In this document: positions 48,747 through 59,727 of the stretch, piece after piece
Layout of the letters: every line of letters begins with the position of its first letter
Position numbering within the stretch: the stretch's first letter is position 1
Source of the DNA: Vibrio tapetis subsp. tapetis
GTDB lineage: Bacteria; Pseudomonadota; Gammaproteobacteria; Enterobacterales; Vibrionaceae
Direction of reading: 5' to 3'
NCBI RefSeq assembly: GCF_900233005.1
Contig: NZ_LT960611.1
Coordinates: 62,001-126,000, forward strand
Length of the DNA stretch: 64,000 nt
The notes under the pieces: model-generated
The model's input: only the letters and a program-made list of their open reading frames with translations
The model's database searches: none
Told to the model about the DNA's origin: nothing
Program-made: the position numbers and the translations under genes

Positions 48747-48988
48747 GTTTTCATTTCTGCAACATTAGTACAACAAGAAATTTACACTTCAAATTTTATC
48801 TCTTTGTTTTTAAACGCCAAAAATTCCTTTTTTTAACTGTATCTCAGTATTAGCATCTTATTTCTTATATCGTGAAAATAGTTCTAGTGACTTACGCTAA
48901 GAAAGCTTAAACATAAAGTAGATTATAGATTTATTGGCCAGTATATGCCCGATTTTGTGGCGTATGCTAGAAGGTTCCTTAAACAAAA
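48747..48988 (+). other. Gap between intron and oadG promoter
   Basis: AT-rich sequence immediately 3' of the intron with no gene, RNA or clear hairpin. It is probably the original spacer between the tRNA array and oadGAB. Confidence 0.5.
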
Positions 48989-49016
48989 TTGACAAACTTT
49001 TACCAATCGAGATAAT
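48989..49016 (+). promoter_or_regulatory. Sigma-70 promoter of oadGAB
   Basis: TTGACA (48989-48994), 16 bases, GATAAT (49011-49016). The predicted start near 49023 leaves about 72 bases of leader before oadG. Confidence 0.75.
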
Positions 49017-49094
49017 CCTTAGATAGTGTGGTAGTCGTAAATTGAAGAATTTGCAACTAACAACGTTGTCAGGATGACATAGAAAGGAAGCTAC

Positions 49095-49352
49095 ATGACA
49101 AATATTGGAAGTCTGCTAGGAGATGCAGCGGTACTCATGGTTACAGGTATGGGTGTCGTATTTATCTTCTTAACTATTCTCGTTTACCTTGTTCGATTGA
49201 TGTCCTCTTTGGTTCCCGAAGACGCACCTCAATCGCATACAGCCCCAGTTCGTAAACAAAAAATTTCATCAGACCCTTCTGCTGTTAAGCCACAAGTAGT
49301 GGCTGCAATTTCTGCAGCGGTGCATCAGTACCGTACAGCAGCAGCTAAGTAG
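49095..49352 (+). CDS. oadG: Oxaloacetate decarboxylase gamma chain OadG
   Basis: An 85-residue subunit with one N-terminal membrane helix (about residues 11-33, M-V-T-G-M-G-V-V-F-I-F) and a soluble tail. OadG anchors the alpha chain to the beta chain and binds zinc in some species. It heads oadG-oadA-oadB, the sodium-pumping oxaloacetate decarboxylase operon. A GGAAG lies before the ATG. Context and topology are decisive, as the sequence is short. Confidence 0.94.
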   Translation: MTNIGSLLGDAAVLMVTGMGVVFIFLTILVYLVRLMSSLVPEDAPQSHTAPVRKQKISSDPSAVKPQVVAAISAAVHQYRTAAAK

Positions 49353-49384
49353 ATTTGGTTCAAAATTAAAAGGAGTTAATGAGC

Positions 49385-51169
49385 ATGTCTAAACCACTTG
49401 CTATTACGGACGTTGTATTACGTGACGCCCATCAATCGCTATTTGCTACTCGCATGCGTATTGAAGATATGTTGCCTATTGCAGCGGAATTAGACAAGGT
49501 AGGCTACTGGTCTCTTGAAACTTGGGGCGGTGCAACGTTCGATTCATGCATTCGCTTTTTAGGCGAAGATCCATGGGTTCGCTTGCGCGAGCTTAAAAAA
49601 GCAATGCCAAATACACCCATGCAAATGTTGCTGCGTGGCCAGAACTTACTGGGCTACCGCCATTACGCAGATGATGTGGTGACTAAGTTTGTAGAGCGAG
49701 CTCATACAAACGGTATGGACGTATTCCGTATCTTTGATGCGATGAATGACGTGCGTAATTTCCAAACCGCGGTAAAAGCAGCGGTTGATGTTGGCGCTCA
49801 CGCTCAAGGCACACTGTCATACACAACCAGCCCGGTACATAATCTAGAAGCATGGGTCGACCTTGCTAAGCGTTTGGAAGATCTTGGCTGCAACTCTTTG
49901 TGCATTAAAGACATGGCAGGCTTGCTTCGACCTTACGAAGCGGAAGAGCTCATTACTCGCATTAAAGCTTCTTGTGATGTCCCTCTGGCGCTGCATTGCC
50001 ATGCGACGACGGGTTTGTCGACGGCAACAGCGATAAAGGCCGTTGAAGCCGGCATCGATATCTTAGATACCTCTATTTCATCAATGAGCCAAACATACGG
50101 TCATACGCCAACAGAAACCGTTGTCGCTATGCTGGAAGGCACTGAACGTGATACCAACCTTAAGTTAGAGCAAATAGAACCGATTGCTGCATATTTCCGT
50201 GAAGTACGTAAAAAGTACGCTAAGTGGGAAGGTGCAATGAAAGGCATCGACTCACGTATTCTCATTGCTCAGGTTCCTGGCGGCATGTTAACTAACATGG
50301 AAGGGCAGCTAAAAGAGCAAGGCGCTGCAGATCGCATTGATGAAGTGCTAGAAGAGATCCCTCGTGTACGTAAAGACTTGGGCTACATTCCACTGGTAAC
50401 GCCAACGTCTCAAATTGTCGGTACTCAGGCCGTAATCAATGTGCTTACCGGTGAGCGTTATAAAAGCATTACCAAAGAGACTACTGGCCTACTGAAAGGC
50501 GAATACGGTTCAGCTCCAGCTGAGTTAAATAAAGAGCTTCAAGCAAAAGTACTGGAAGGCAAAGACCCGATCACATGCCGTCCTGCAGACTTGCTCGAAA
50601 ATGAACTGGAAGTGTTATCTGCTGAGTTGTTTGAAAAAGCACAAGCCGATGGCATTAAATTGGCTGAAGAACGAGTAGATGACGTATTAACGTATGCGCT
50701 CTTCCCACAAGTTGGTTTGAAATTCCTGAAAAATCGTAATAACCCTGACGCATTTGAACCGGCTCCAACACTTGAAAGTGCCGCGCCTGCAGCACCCGTT
50801 GCCGCGTCCTCACAAGGTGGTATCGAAGCATACAGCGTTAAAGTTGATGGCCAAGTTTACGATGTAGAAGTCGGCCCGCAAGGTCAACTGACATCGGTGA
50901 CTCCTGTTGCTAATACTGCGGCTGCACCTGTTGCATCGTCTGCGCCTGCAGCTGAGGCTGAGGCCATTAACGCTCAGCTTGCTGGTAACATTTTTAAAGT
51001 GAATGTTGAAGCCGGGCATCTCGTTGAAGAGGGCGATGTACTGCTGATCCTAGAAGCGATGAAAATGGAAACACCAGTTACAGCACCAAGTTCAGGTGTT
51101 GTGCAAGGTATTCACGTGAAAGAAGGTGACTCAGTCACGGTTGGCGCACCTTTAGTTAGTATCGCGTAA
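49385..51169 (+). CDS. oadA: Oxaloacetate decarboxylase alpha chain OadA
   Basis: A 594-residue biotin-dependent carboxyltransferase. The N-terminal TIM barrel has [11 protein letters not shown] and the zinc/lysine site C-I-K-D-M-A-G. An Ala/Pro-rich linker (about 460-525) leads to the biotinyl domain with E-A-M-K-M-E, the biotinylated lysine about residue 560. It transfers CO2 from oxaloacetate to biotin. ATG 49385 has nine bases to AAGGAG and gives the family start [12 protein letters not shown] 49379 is too close. Confidence 0.97.
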   Translation: MSKPLAITDVVLRDAHQSLFATRMRIEDMLPIAAELDKVGYWSLETWGGATFDSCIRFLGEDPWVRLRELKKAMPNTPMQMLLRGQNLLGYRHYADDVVTKFVERAHTNGMDVFRIFDAMNDVRNFQTAVKAAVDVGAHAQGTLSYTTSPVHNLEAWVDLAKRLEDLGCNSLCIKDMAGLLRPYEAEELITRIKASCDVPLALHCHATTGLSTATAIKAVEAGIDILDTSISSMSQTYGHTPTETVVAMLEGTERDTNLKLEQIEPIAAYFREVRKKYAKWEGAMKGIDSRILIAQVPGGMLTNMEGQLKEQGAADRIDEVLEEIPRVRKDLGYIPLVTPTSQIVGTQAVINVLTGERYKSITKETTGLLKGEYGSAPAELNKELQAKVLEGKDPITCRPADLLENELEVLSAELFEKAQADGIKLAEERVDDVLTYALFPQVGLKFLKNRNNPDAFEPAPTLESAAPAAPVAASSQGGIEAYSVKVDGQVYDVEVGPQGQLTSVTPVANTAAAPVASSAPAAEAEAINAQLAGNIFKVNVEAGHLVEEGDVLLILEAMKMETPVTAPSSGVVQGIHVKEGDSVTVGAPLVSIA

Positions 51170-51178
51170 GGGAGAAAC

Positions 51179-52309
51179 ATGGACGGTTTATTGATCTTAT
51201 GGTCGGAAACAGGGATTGCCAATTTTCAGTTTGGTCAGTTATGCATGATCTTTGTTGGATCAATGTTGTTGTTTTTGGCCATTCGCAAGGGTTTTGAGCC
51301 TTTGCTGCTGTTACCTATTGGTTTTGGTGCAATCTTAGCGAATATTCCAAACGCTGGTTTTACTGATCCCGGCGGTTTACTTTACTACGTTTATTATATT
51401 GGCATAGAAACTGGGGTCTTCCCGCTGCTGATATTTATGGGTGTTGGCGCCATGACCGATTTTGGTGCCTTGATTGCTAACCCTAAAACCTTATGGTTAG
51501 GGGCGGCAGCTCAGTTTGGTATTTTTGCTACGCTATTCGGTGCTATTTTGCTGAACTACGTTCCTGGAATGGAATTTAGCATGGCCGATGCGTCTTCAAT
51601 CGCGATTATCGGTGGAGCCGATGGCCCTACAGCCATTTTCTTAGCAAGCCGTTTGTCTCCTGATTTACTTGGAGCAATTGCGGTTGCCGCGTATAGCTAC
51701 ATGGCATTGGTGCCGATCATTCAGCCACCGATAATGAAAGCATTGACGACACCGGAAGAACGCCAAATCAAAATGGCTCAGCTGCGTCACGTTAACAAAG
51801 GAGAAAAAATTCTTTTCCCGTTAGCGGTATTGCTAATGACTATTTTGTTTTTGCCTTCAGCAACGCCACTTGTCGGCATGTTCTGTTTAGGTAACTTAAT
51901 GCGTGAAGCGGGTGTGGTTGATCGTCTTTCTAATACAGCGCAAAACGAACTCATTAACATAGTAACGATCTTCTTGGGCTTAGGGGTTGGTTCTAAACTT
52001 CAGGCAGACGAATTTCTGAATGTTGAAACCCTTGGTATCTTAGCGCTTGGTGCGGTGGCCTTTAGTATTGGCACTGGTGCGGGTGTTTTGATGGCTAAGC
52101 TGCTGAACAAATACTCGAAAGAAGACATAAACCCATTGATTGGCGCAGCCGGTGTTTCTGCTGTACCAATGGCAGCACGAGTTGTGAATAAGGTTGGCCT
52201 TGAAGCGAACCCACAAAACTTCTTGTTGATGCATGCGATGGGGCCAAACGTTGCTGGTGTATTAGGTTCAGCCGTTGCTGCGGGTATCTTGCTTGCTTTA
52301 GCGGGTTAA
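51179..52309 (+). CDS. oadB: Oxaloacetate decarboxylase beta chain OadB (Na+ pump)
   Basis: A 376-residue integral membrane protein with about nine or more helices. It decarboxylates carboxybiotin and exports sodium. The conserved aspartate segment [10 protein letters not shown] lies near residues 145-154, and [10 protein letters not shown] near 322-331. It starts nine bases after oadA with GGGAGA as ribosome-binding site. Na+ export fits the sodium-based energetics of vibrios. A terminator follows. Confidence 0.97.
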   Translation: MDGLLILWSETGIANFQFGQLCMIFVGSMLLFLAIRKGFEPLLLLPIGFGAILANIPNAGFTDPGGLLYYVYYIGIETGVFPLLIFMGVGAMTDFGALIANPKTLWLGAAAQFGIFATLFGAILLNYVPGMEFSMADASSIAIIGGADGPTAIFLASRLSPDLLGAIAVAAYSYMALVPIIQPPIMKALTTPEERQIKMAQLRHVNKGEKILFPLAVLLMTILFLPSATPLVGMFCLGNLMREAGVVDRLSNTAQNELINIVTIFLGLGVGSKLQADEFLNVETLGILALGAVAFSIGTGAGVLMAKLLNKYSKEDINPLIGAAGVSAVPMAARVVNKVGLEANPQNFLLMHAMGPNVAGVLGSAVAAGILLALAG

Positions 52310-52367
52310 ATAATCTGCTAAATTGCGACCTGATGGTTAACGTAGTTTAATAAAATGGTATATATTC

Positions 52368-52400
52368 AAAGGGATGCTTTTGCATCCCTTTATTATTTTT
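52368..52400 (+). terminator. Terminator after oadB
   Basis: AAAGGGATGC pairs with GCATCCCTTT around TTTT, followed by ATTATTTTT. Confidence 0.88.
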
Positions 52401-52420
52401 AGCGCAAAGGGCCCCAGAGT

Positions 52421-53374
52421 ATGACGGACAACAAAAGAGTCGTAATAACGAAATTCGGTGATGCCGATACGTTAGCTATTCAAACTGCTGCGATACCGAC
52501 ACCAAAAGAGGGTGAAGTAGTAGTTCAAGTCTGCTTTGCTGGCGTGAACCCGATTGATGTTAAAACGCGAGCTGGTCTGGGTTGGGCTGCGGCGCAAAAC
52601 AAAGATAAACTGCCGTGGACACCGGGCTATGACATTTCAGGAAAAATTGTCGGCTTAGGTGAAGGGGTGACGCAATTTGAACTTGGCGACTCGGTCGCGG
52701 GCTTTATTGGCTTTCCATTGCAAGGTGGTGGCTACAGCCAGTACTTAAGTCTGGATGAAAAAGTGCTGAGCCGAGTGCCTGATGCCGTTACTTTGGAAGC
52801 GGCCGCTGTGCTTCCTTTAGCGGGACAAACCGCAGCTCAGGCACTGACAAAAGGAGAAGTCGGAGCGAACGATCGTGTTCTCATACTTGCGGGAGCGGGT
52901 GGCGTAGGGCATTTAGCGGTGCAAATTGCAGTTGCCGCTCAAGCAGAGGTATACACAACCTGTAGCGAAGCCAATCTTGACTATCTTGCCACACTGGGCG
53001 CTCATGCGATTAACTATCAATTTGCCCCTGTTTCTGAGCGGGTTGAAGACGTCGATGTTTTGATCGATTTAGTGGGTGGAGACGCCGCGTTAGATGCATT
53101 GAAGTGCTTAAAAGATAACGCACGAGTGATCACTGTACCGACGTTAAGTGCAGAGCTGATTTGCGAAAAAGCTCAGATACTTGGCTTTAAAGCCTCTGGT
53201 ATGCTCGTTGAGGCCGATCCTGAGCAGCTTGATACTATGTTATACATGGTTAGCGTAGGGATATTAAAAACTGAGATCCAGAAAATATACCCTTTCTCTT
53301 CGGTTTCTGATGCTCATCGTCAAGTCGAAACTGGGCGTACTCGAGGCAAGGCGTTACTTGATATGCAGTGCTAG
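52421..53374 (+). CDS. Zinc-type alcohol dehydrogenase/quinone oxidoreductase family protein
   Basis: A 317-residue medium-chain dehydrogenase of the NADPH:quinone oxidoreductase branch. The GroES-like N-domain has F-A-G-V-N-P-I-D-V-K-T-R and P-G-Y-D-I-S-G; the Rossmann domain has L-I-L-A-G-A-G-G-V-G-H near 145-156. Catalytic zinc ligands are lacking, as expected for quinone reductases. Substrate unknown; NADPH-dependent reduction of quinones or enals is likely. Its end overlaps the yqaA start, suggesting coupling. Confidence 0.88.
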   Translation: MTDNKRVVITKFGDADTLAIQTAAIPTPKEGEVVVQVCFAGVNPIDVKTRAGLGWAAAQNKDKLPWTPGYDISGKIVGLGEGVTQFELGDSVAGFIGFPLQGGGYSQYLSLDEKVLSRVPDAVTLEAAAVLPLAGQTAAQALTKGEVGANDRVLILAGAGGVGHLAVQIAVAAQAEVYTTCSEANLDYLATLGAHAINYQFAPVSERVEDVDVLIDLVGGDAALDALKCLKDNARVITVPTLSAELICEKAQILGFKASGMLVEADPEQLDTMLYMVSVGILKTEIQKIYPFSSVSDAHRQVETGRTRGKALLDMQC

Positions 53375-53808
53375 CTACCTTCGTTGAATGGTTAAGTGAA
53401 TCGGCATTATGGGTACTTTTTTCAACTGGATTCCTTAGTGCGACCTTACTCCCCGGAGGTTCAGAAGCCGCTCTCATCGCAATACTTAAACTTGGCCACT
53501 ATGATGTGGCCGAGATTATTTTGGTCGCTACACTGGGTAACACACTGGGTGGCCTGACTAATTATTGGATAGGTATTCTTCTTCCAAATCGAACCCAATC
53601 CGAAAAACATGGTCATAAAGCTTTGAGATGGTTAGAGCGCTATGGCTATTGGACTCTATTACTCAGTTGGCTGCCAGTAATTGGTGACCCGTTATGTTTA
53701 GCCGCTGGTTGGCTAAGAATGAAATTTATCCCCTGCGTTATATTGATTGCGATTGGCAAGGCACTTCGTTATGCCGTGTTGACTGCTGCATTTTATGGCG
53801 TTTTTTAA
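53368..53808 (+). CDS. yqaA: YqaA family inner-membrane protein
   Basis: A 146-residue membrane protein of the SNARE-associated/DedA-like YqaA family. The signatures F-L-S-A-T-L-L-P-G-G-S-E-A, A-T-L-G-N-T-L-G-G-L-T-N-Y and the D-P-L-C-L-A-A-G-W-L-R block match E. coli YqaA closely. Four hydrophobic stretches are visible. The start is GTG at 53368, overlapping the preceding stop. DedA-like proteins take part in lipid-carrier transport and membrane homeostasis; the exact role of YqaA is unknown. Confidence 0.9.
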   Translation: MLATFVEWLSESALWVLFSTGFLSATLLPGGSEAALIAILKLGHYDVAEIILVATLGNTLGGLTNYWIGILLPNRTQSEKHGHKALRWLERYGYWTLLLSWLPVIGDPLCLAAGWLRMKFIPCVILIAIGKALRYAVLTAAFYGVF

Positions 53809-53817
53809 GGAGTTTTT

Positions 53818-56664
53818 ATGAGACAACTTTGGTTAGGCAGTTCGTTAGCCCTATTCCTTGCTGGTTGTTCCAGTGTATCCCCAGTCTCTTTTTTTTCGTC
53901 TGTACCTGATGGGTTTACCTTAATAGAAGAAGCCACGTCTGAGCCGGGTAAGGCGATAATCCCTTACTCTAAATATCAGCTAGACAATGGCCTTACGGTG
54001 ATCTTAGCGCCTGATGAGTCCGATCCTTTAGTTCACGTTGATGTTACTTATCATGTTGGTTCTGCAAGAGAAGAGATTGGAAAGTCTGGTTTTGCTCATT
54101 TTTTCGAGCACATGATGTTTCAAGGCTCTGAACATGTTGGTGATCAAGAGCATTTTCGCATTATCACTGAAGCGGGTGGTACGTTAAATGGCACCACAAA
54201 TAGAGACAGAACCAACTACTTTGAAACGGTACCTGCAAACCAGTTAGAAAAAATGCTGTGGTTAGAATCGGATCGCATGGGCTTTTTATTAGATGCTGTT
54301 TCTCAAAAGAAATTTGAAATTCAGCGAGATACGGTTAAAAACGAGCGTGCTCAGAACTATGATAACCGACCATATGGATTGATGTGGGAGCGCATCGGTG
54401 AAGCGATGTACCCTGAAGGCCGCCCGTATTCTTGGCAAACCATTGGTTATGTAGAAGATCTAGATCGTGTTGATGTGAATGATCTTAAAGCGTTCTTTTT
54501 GCGTTGGTATGGCCCGAATAACGCCACGATCACTATTGGTGGTGATATCGACAAACAACAAACACTAGAATGGATAGCGCAATACTTTGGCGAGATCCCG
54601 AAAGGGCCAGAAGTCGACTTCGCTCCTAAAGTCCCTGCTAAGTTAGAACAACAGAAATTTATAACGCATCAAGACCGAGTGCAGCAACCTATGTTGGTTA
54701 TGAGTTGGCCGACCACCTATATGGGAGGAGATGATCAGGCTTCATTAGACGTACTTTCAACCGTACTGGGTGATGGTAAAAATAGCTTACTGTACAAAGA
54801 GTTTGTTGAATCAGGAAAAGCCGTTAGTGCGGGTGCATTCCAAGATTGCGCTGAATTAGCCTGTACCTTTAATGTTTACCTAATGGGTAACGCGAATGCA
54901 TCATTAGCTCCGCTTTATAGTCAGTTGTCTGAGACGCTCGGTTCTTTTGGTCTTGACGATATATCGCAAGATCAACTGGATGCCTTACTGGGCCGAGCTG
55001 AAGCCAGCACGGTCTTTGGTTTAGAAAGTGTACGAGGTAAAGTGTCACAACTGGCTGAAAATGAAACCTTCTATGGACAGCCAAATAGAATGGAAACCGA
55101 GTTAGCCCAACTTAGGGCGGTAACACCGAATTCCATCAACGACGTGTATCAACAATATATTCACTCCAAACCTTTTGTTGCACTTAGCGTCGTACCAAAA
55201 GGTAAGTCTGAACTTGTCGCGAAACCGGAAACCTTCGTCACTCCGGCGAGAACATTACCTAAGTATCAGAAAACTCAAGAAAGTGATTTGGCGTTTAGAC
55301 CAACCCCTAAAAGCTTTGACCGAAATATAATGCCAGATGTATCCGGCAGCGTGAAAGGCACGATGCCGGAGCTGTACAAACTGTATTTAGACAACGGCAT
55401 AGAAGTACTTGGAACCGTGACGGATGAAACGCCTACGGTTCAGTTACAAATTGAACTTCCTGCAGGTAAGCGATATGTGCCCGTTGGCAAAGAAGGGGTT
55501 GCTGGTTTAACGGCAGCCATGATGCACGAAGGCACAATAAAAAGAGATTATGCTCAAATTGAAACCGAGCTTGATAAGCTTGGTAGTAGCATCAGCTTCA
55601 ACGATGGGGGTTACACCAGTACGATTTACGTCTCGAGTTTGGAGAAGAATCTAACCGCTACGCTAACTGTATTGCAAGAAATGCTATTCGAGCCTGCGTT
55701 TGAGCAAGCAGATTTTGACCGAGTTAAGCAACAAAGCCTACAGGGCTTAGTCTATGAACATCAGAAGCCAGGATGGCTTGCAGCACAGGCGACACGAATG
55801 GTTCTGTTTGGTAACAGCATCTTTAGCCGTGCAAGTGATGGCACTCAAGCGTCGCTAGAAAGTTTAACGCTTGATGATGTAAAGGCGTTTTACCAGCAAC
55901 ATTACACTCCACAAGGTGCACAGATTGTTGTTGTAGGCGATATTGATAAACGACATCTTGAACATGAACTGTCGTTTTTGAATCAATGGCAAGGCCCTAC
56001 AGCTCCCTTGTTTACTCCGCAAGTTATTCCAGCCGTTAAAGATCAAGCAGTTTACTTAGTCGATAAACCCAACTCGCCACAAAGTGTGGTACGTCTTGTG
56101 AGGCAAGGCATGCCGTTTGATGCGACCGGAGAGTTGTACCTGACTCAGTTAGCGAACTTTAACTTAGCGGGTAACTTTAACAGCAGAATTAACCAGAACT
56201 TGCGTGAAGACAAGGGCTATACCTACGGCGCCAATGGCTATTTATATGGTCAAAGAGAAACAGGGGCGGTGATTTTTAGTGCTCAAGTTCGTGCTGATTC
56301 AACAGTTCCAGCGATTCAAGAGTTCATTAATGAAATGAACGAATTCTCCATCGATGGGGTAACACCAAAAGAACTGGACTTCATGAAGCTGTCTATTGGC
56401 CAACGTGATGCTTTGATCTATGAAACGCCATCGAAGAAGGCGCAGCTACTGAGCGGGATTTTAACTTATTCGTTGGATGAAGATTACCTAGAGCAGCGGG
56501 ATAGCATTTTGCAGCAGGTTGATAAAGCCACGATTGATAAGGCTGCAAGCAAATGGTTTGATCCTAGCGAGTATCAAATCATCGTTGTCGGAGATGCGAA
56601 GCAACTAAAGCCCGAATTAAAGAATTTGGGATTACCGATTCGAATGCTTGAAATTGCGCCATAG
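53818..56664 (+). CDS. M16 family (pitrilysin-like) zinc protease lipoprotein
   Basis: A 948-residue double M16 protease. The lipobox L-A-G-C places the lipidated cysteine at 17. The inverted zinc motif H-F-F-E-H is at residues 94-98 in G-F-A-H-F-F-E-H-M-M-F. A second, catalytically inactive M16 half follows from about 500 (with L-P-A-G-K-R and R-E-D-K-G-Y-T-Y near the end), typical of two-half pitrilysins. It should act at the outer membrane or in the periplasm on small peptides. AAGGAG precedes the ATG. In vibrios it sits before gshA. Confidence 0.93.
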   Translation: MRQLWLGSSLALFLAGCSSVSPVSFFSSVPDGFTLIEEATSEPGKAIIPYSKYQLDNGLTVILAPDESDPLVHVDVTYHVGSAREEIGKSGFAHFFEHMMFQGSEHVGDQEHFRIITEAGGTLNGTTNRDRTNYFETVPANQLEKMLWLESDRMGFLLDAVSQKKFEIQRDTVKNERAQNYDNRPYGLMWERIGEAMYPEGRPYSWQTIGYVEDLDRVDVNDLKAFFLRWYGPNNATITIGGDIDKQQTLEWIAQYFGEIPKGPEVDFAPKVPAKLEQQKFITHQDRVQQPMLVMSWPTTYMGGDDQASLDVLSTVLGDGKNSLLYKEFVESGKAVSAGAFQDCAELACTFNVYLMGNANASLAPLYSQLSETLGSFGLDDISQDQLDALLGRAEASTVFGLESVRGKVSQLAENETFYGQPNRMETELAQLRAVTPNSINDVYQQYIHSKPFVALSVVPKGKSELVAKPETFVTPARTLPKYQKTQESDLAFRPTPKSFDRNIMPDVSGSVKGTMPELYKLYLDNGIEVLGTVTDETPTVQLQIELPAGKRYVPVGKEGVAGLTAAMMHEGTIKRDYAQIETELDKLGSSISFNDGGYTSTIYVSSLEKNLTATLTVLQEMLFEPAFEQADFDRVKQQSLQGLVYEHQKPGWLAAQATRMVLFGNSIFSRASDGTQASLESLTLDDVKAFYQQHYTPQGAQIVVVGDIDKRHLEHELSFLNQWQGPTAPLFTPQVIPAVKDQAVYLVDKPNSPQSVVRLVRQGMPFDATGELYLTQLANFNLAGNFNSRINQNLREDKGYTYGANGYLYGQRETGAVIFSAQVRADSTVPAIQEFINEMNEFSIDGVTPKELDFMKLSIGQRDALIYETPSKKAQLLSGILTYSLDEDYLEQRDSILQQVDKATIDKAASKWFDPSEYQIIVVGDAKQLKPELKNLGLPIRMLEIAP

Positions 56665-56839
56665 AGGCCGCATAAAGTAATAGTATTCTAGTTTGCTGTT
56701 AACCTGTGATTGATGAAACATGCAGTCATAGGTTAGCAGCAGGGCTCACCTGATATTGATTTAGCTATTCATTTTAGTTGCTATTCATTAGTGACAATGA
56801 TTATTCTAACCAGATCCTAACTTGAGAAGTGACGCAGTT

Positions 56840-58408
56840 TTGACTGATTTTGCTAAGCGACTAAATAAAGTGGCTACCAACCCATCTATTTTCCTTCAAT
56901 ACGGACGAGGCGTAGAGCGTGAGACATTACGTTATTACGGTGATGGCCAGTTAGCGTTGACGCCGCACCCATCAGGTTTAGGTTCGGCCTTGACCAATAA
57001 GTGGGTGACGACGGATTATTCAGAATCATTGCTCGAATTTATTACCCCGGTATCTCACTCCGTAACTGAGCTAATGGGGCAACTTGCTGATATACACCAT
57101 TTCACTCAAAAACAGATGGGTAATGAAAAGTTGTGGCCGCTGTCTATGCCCTGTTTTGTGGCAGACCAAGATACTATCCCTCTAGCCCAGTATGGCAGTT
57201 CAAACAACGGCCGTATGAAGACGTTATACCGTCAAGGCTTAAAGCAGCGCTATGGCAGCTTGATGCAGGTTATATCCGGGGTCCACTTTAACTTTTCGTT
57301 CCCCGATTCGTTTTGGGACACCCTTTTAGGTGAGCAAGCGGAAGTTGATCGCCAAAACAGCAAGTCAGAGGCGTATTTTGGCCTGATCAGAAATTATTAT
57401 CGTTTTGGTTGGATGATCCCATTCTTCTTTGGAGCGTCCCCTGCGCTGTGCTCTTCATTTGTGAAAGACCGCGACAGTAAGTTGCCATTCGAGAATTTAA
57501 ATGGGTCACTGTATCTCCCTAATGCTACAGCGTTACGTTTGAGCGACTTAGGCTATACGAACAGTGCTCAAAGTGAGTTAAAAATCGGTTTTAATAGCAT
57601 TGACGAATACCTTACTGGGTTGAATGCCGCCATTAGAACCCCTTCGGATGACTTTGCTCAGTTAGGCGTAAAAGAAAACGGTGAATACCGCCAGCTTAAT
57701 AGTAATGTGCTGCAAATCGAAAATGAGCTCTATGCACCGATCAGACCAAAGCGCGTTGCTCGTTCAAACGAAAAACCATCACAAGCTTTACAACGAGCCG
57801 GAGTTGAATACATTGAAGTGCGTTCATTAGATGTGAACCCATTTAGTTCGGTTGGCGTGACTCAAGAGCAAGTTCGATTTTTAGATCTATTCTTAACGTG
57901 GAGCATTCTGTCAGACTCAGATCCTATGGACAGCTGTGAGCAGAAGTGCTGGCATGACAATTGGGAAAAAGTGATTCTGGAAGGGCGAAAGCCCGGCTTA
58001 GAGCTTCAGATAGGATGCAGTGGTGAAAGATTGTCACTGCAAGATTGGGCACACCGCGTGTTTGATGATTTAGAAGACATCGCTCGAGTTATGGATGCTG
58101 CACACGGCAGTACAGAGTATATTGACGTATGTCATCAGCTTCGTTCATGGATTGATGAACCAGAGAAAACAATTTCTGGCCAGCTTCTTGATTACATAAA
58201 GAAAAACAAAGGAATGAAAGCGACGGGTGATAAACTGGGTTCCCTGTATAAAGAGTTGCATCTGAATCACCAATACAGCGCGTATTCAGAGCAGTTAATG
58301 CAAGACGAAGCAAAGCGCTCAACTGCAGAACAAAAACAAATTGAAGATGACGAAACGGTTGAGTTTGAACCATTTTTAACCGAGTATTTTTCTTATTTAA
58401 ATGAGTAA
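56840..58408 (+). CDS. gshA: Glutamate-cysteine ligase GshA
   Basis: About 522 residues, ATP-dependent first enzyme of glutathione synthesis. The hallmark [10 protein letters not shown] and [13 protein letters not shown] lie in the first 80 residues. I start at TTG 56840 (M-T-D-F-A-K-R-L), which matches the vibrio family N-terminus and has GAGAAG upstream; a TTG at 56822 is also in frame. It precedes the lysozyme-like gene and luxS as in other vibrios. A complete gene. Confidence 0.96.
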   Translation: MTDFAKRLNKVATNPSIFLQYGRGVERETLRYYGDGQLALTPHPSGLGSALTNKWVTTDYSESLLEFITPVSHSVTELMGQLADIHHFTQKQMGNEKLWPLSMPCFVADQDTIPLAQYGSSNNGRMKTLYRQGLKQRYGSLMQVISGVHFNFSFPDSFWDTLLGEQAEVDRQNSKSEAYFGLIRNYYRFGWMIPFFFGASPALCSSFVKDRDSKLPFENLNGSLYLPNATALRLSDLGYTNSAQSELKIGFNSIDEYLTGLNAAIRTPSDDFAQLGVKENGEYRQLNSNVLQIENELYAPIRPKRVARSNEKPSQALQRAGVEYIEVRSLDVNPFSSVGVTQEQVRFLDLFLTWSILSDSDPMDSCEQKCWHDNWEKVILEGRKPGLELQIGCSGERLSLQDWAHRVFDDLEDIARVMDAAHGSTEYIDVCHQLRSWIDEPEKTISGQLLDYIKKNKGMKATGDKLGSLYKELHLNHQYSAYSEQLMQDEAKRSTAEQKQIEDDETVEFEPFLTEYFSYLNE

Positions 58409-58420
58409 TGTAAGGTGTTC

Positions 58421-59032
58421 ATGACAAGGACTGCAGGACGAACTCTTATTGCCGTGGTATTAGCGGTATTAGTCGCAGGGTGTGCAACTGCGCCTCCCAA
58501 GAAGCAAAGTAACCTTTGCGATATATTTCGTGAAAAGCCAAGCTGGTATGATGATGCTCTTGCAATGGAGAAGGAATGGGGAACCCCTGTCCACGTTGCT
58601 ATGGCATTTGTGAAACAAGAAAGTAGCTTCATCCATGATGCTCGTCCGCCGAAATATTATTTACTCGGCTTTATTCCTTGGGGGCGAGTGAGTAGTGCTT
58701 ATGGTTATGCTCAGGCTCAAGACCCAGCTTGGAGTGATTTTCAAAAAGCCACCAGTCATGGCGGATCACGCACTAATTTTGATGATTCGATGATGTTTAT
58801 CGGCTGGTACACCAGCGAAACGCAGCGGCAATTGAAAGTATCAAAGTGGGATGCCTACAATCAGTATTTGGCGTATCACGAAGGCCGAGGCGGCTACAAG
58901 CGTAAAAGTTACACTAAGAAACCGTCGCTCATTAAGGTCGCTCGTAAAGTCGAGCAGCAAGCAAAAACATACGGCTGGCAGTTGAAACAATGCCGAGAAG
59001 AATTGGATGACAATCGCAGTTGGTTTTTTTAA
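58421..59032 (+). CDS. Lysozyme/transglycosylase-fold lipoprotein
   Basis: A 203-residue lipoprotein with lipobox V-A-G-C (Cys 21). The following domain has a lysozyme-like feature: A-F-V-K-Q-E-S-S-F near 62-70, with Glu67 as candidate catalytic residue, then S-S-A-Y-G-Y-A-Q-A and N-Q-Y-L-A-Y-H-E-G, the usual SLT layout. It likely cleaves or binds peptidoglycan from the outer-membrane face. ATG 58421 is six bases after AAGG; a GTG at 58415 is less likely. It is a standard neighbour of gshA-luxS in vibrios. Confidence 0.85.
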   Translation: MTRTAGRTLIAVVLAVLVAGCATAPPKKQSNLCDIFREKPSWYDDALAMEKEWGTPVHVAMAFVKQESSFIHDARPPKYYLLGFIPWGRVSSAYGYAQAQDPAWSDFQKATSHGGSRTNFDDSMMFIGWYTSETQRQLKVSKWDAYNQYLAYHEGRGGYKRKSYTKKPSLIKVARKVEQQAKTYGWQLKQCREELDDNRSWFF

Positions 59033-59104
59033 CTTAACCGAATAGAATCGATGGTTACTAACAAGTCCAAGTAGAATTAAAATAGAGTTAGGAGAAGGAA
59101 TACC

Positions 59105-59620
59105 ATGCCACTATTAGATAGCTTTACCGTAGACCACACTCGAATGCATGCTCCTGCAGTACGTGTAGCAAAAACAATGCAAACTCCGAAAGGTGATACG
59201 ATTACCGTATTTGACTTACGTTTTTGTGTACCAAACAAAGAGATTTTGTCTGAAAACGGCATTCACACACTCGAGCATCTTTATGCTGGGTTCATGCGAG
59301 CGCACCTAAATGGCAGTAACGTTGAAATCATCGATATTTCACCTATGGGATGTCGTACCGGATTTTATATGAGCCTGATCGGAACCCCTTCAGAACAGCA
59401 AGTTGCTGATTCTTGGTTAGCGGCAATGGAAGATGTGCTTAAAGTTGAAAGCCAAAATAAAATTCCTGAGCTGAACGAATACCAATGTGGTACAGCAGGT
59501 ATGCACTCGCTCGATGAAGCGAAAGAAATCGCACAAGCCATCATTGCGGCAGGCATTGCTGTAAACAAAAATGATGAACTAGCGCTTCCTGAATCTATGC
59601 TGAAAGAGCTTAAGGTTTAA
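59105..59620 (+). CDS. luxS: S-ribosylhomocysteine lyase LuxS (AI-2 synthase)
   Basis: A 171-residue metalloenzyme that splits S-ribosylhomocysteine into homocysteine and DPD, precursor of autoinducer-2. The iron/zinc site H-T-L-E-H is at residues 54-58 and the third ligand cysteine at 128 in Y-Q-C-G-T-A-G-M-H. Glu57 is the catalytic base. AGGAGAAGG lies before the ATG. It ends inside a repeat: the stop codon is the first part of the degenerate 14-base array. Length is normal. Confidence 0.99.
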   Translation: MPLLDSFTVDHTRMHAPAVRVAKTMQTPKGDTITVFDLRFCVPNKEILSENGIHTLEHLYAGFMRAHLNGSNVEIIDISPMGCRTGFYMSLIGTPSEQQVADSWLAAMEDVLKVESQNKIPELNEYQCGTAGMHSLDEAKEIAQAIIAAGIAVNKNDELALPESMLKELKV

Positions 59621-59688
59621 GTGCTGAGAGTGAAGTGCTAAAAGCGAAGTACGAAAAGCGAAGTGCTAAAAGCTAAGTATGAAAAAAG
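59619..59688 (+). repeat. Five degenerate 14-base units after luxS
   Basis: Units of the type AAGTGCTAAAAGCG start at 59619, 59633, 59647, 59661 and 59675, drifting in sequence but keeping exact 14-base phase. The first unit begins on the luxS stop codon. The word AAGTGCTAA is the reverse complement of the 7-base repeat on the other side of the terminator. Confidence 0.9.
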
Positions 59689-59720
59689 AGCCAAAGTGAT
59701 TGCACTTTGGCTCTTTTTTT
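59682..59720. terminator. Bidirectional terminator between luxS and uspA
   Basis: AGAGCCAAAGTG pairs with CACTTTGGCTCT around ATTG, with A-run before and T-run after. It serves luxS and the convergent uspA-like gene. Confidence 0.92.
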
Positions 59721-59727
59721 CGATAAT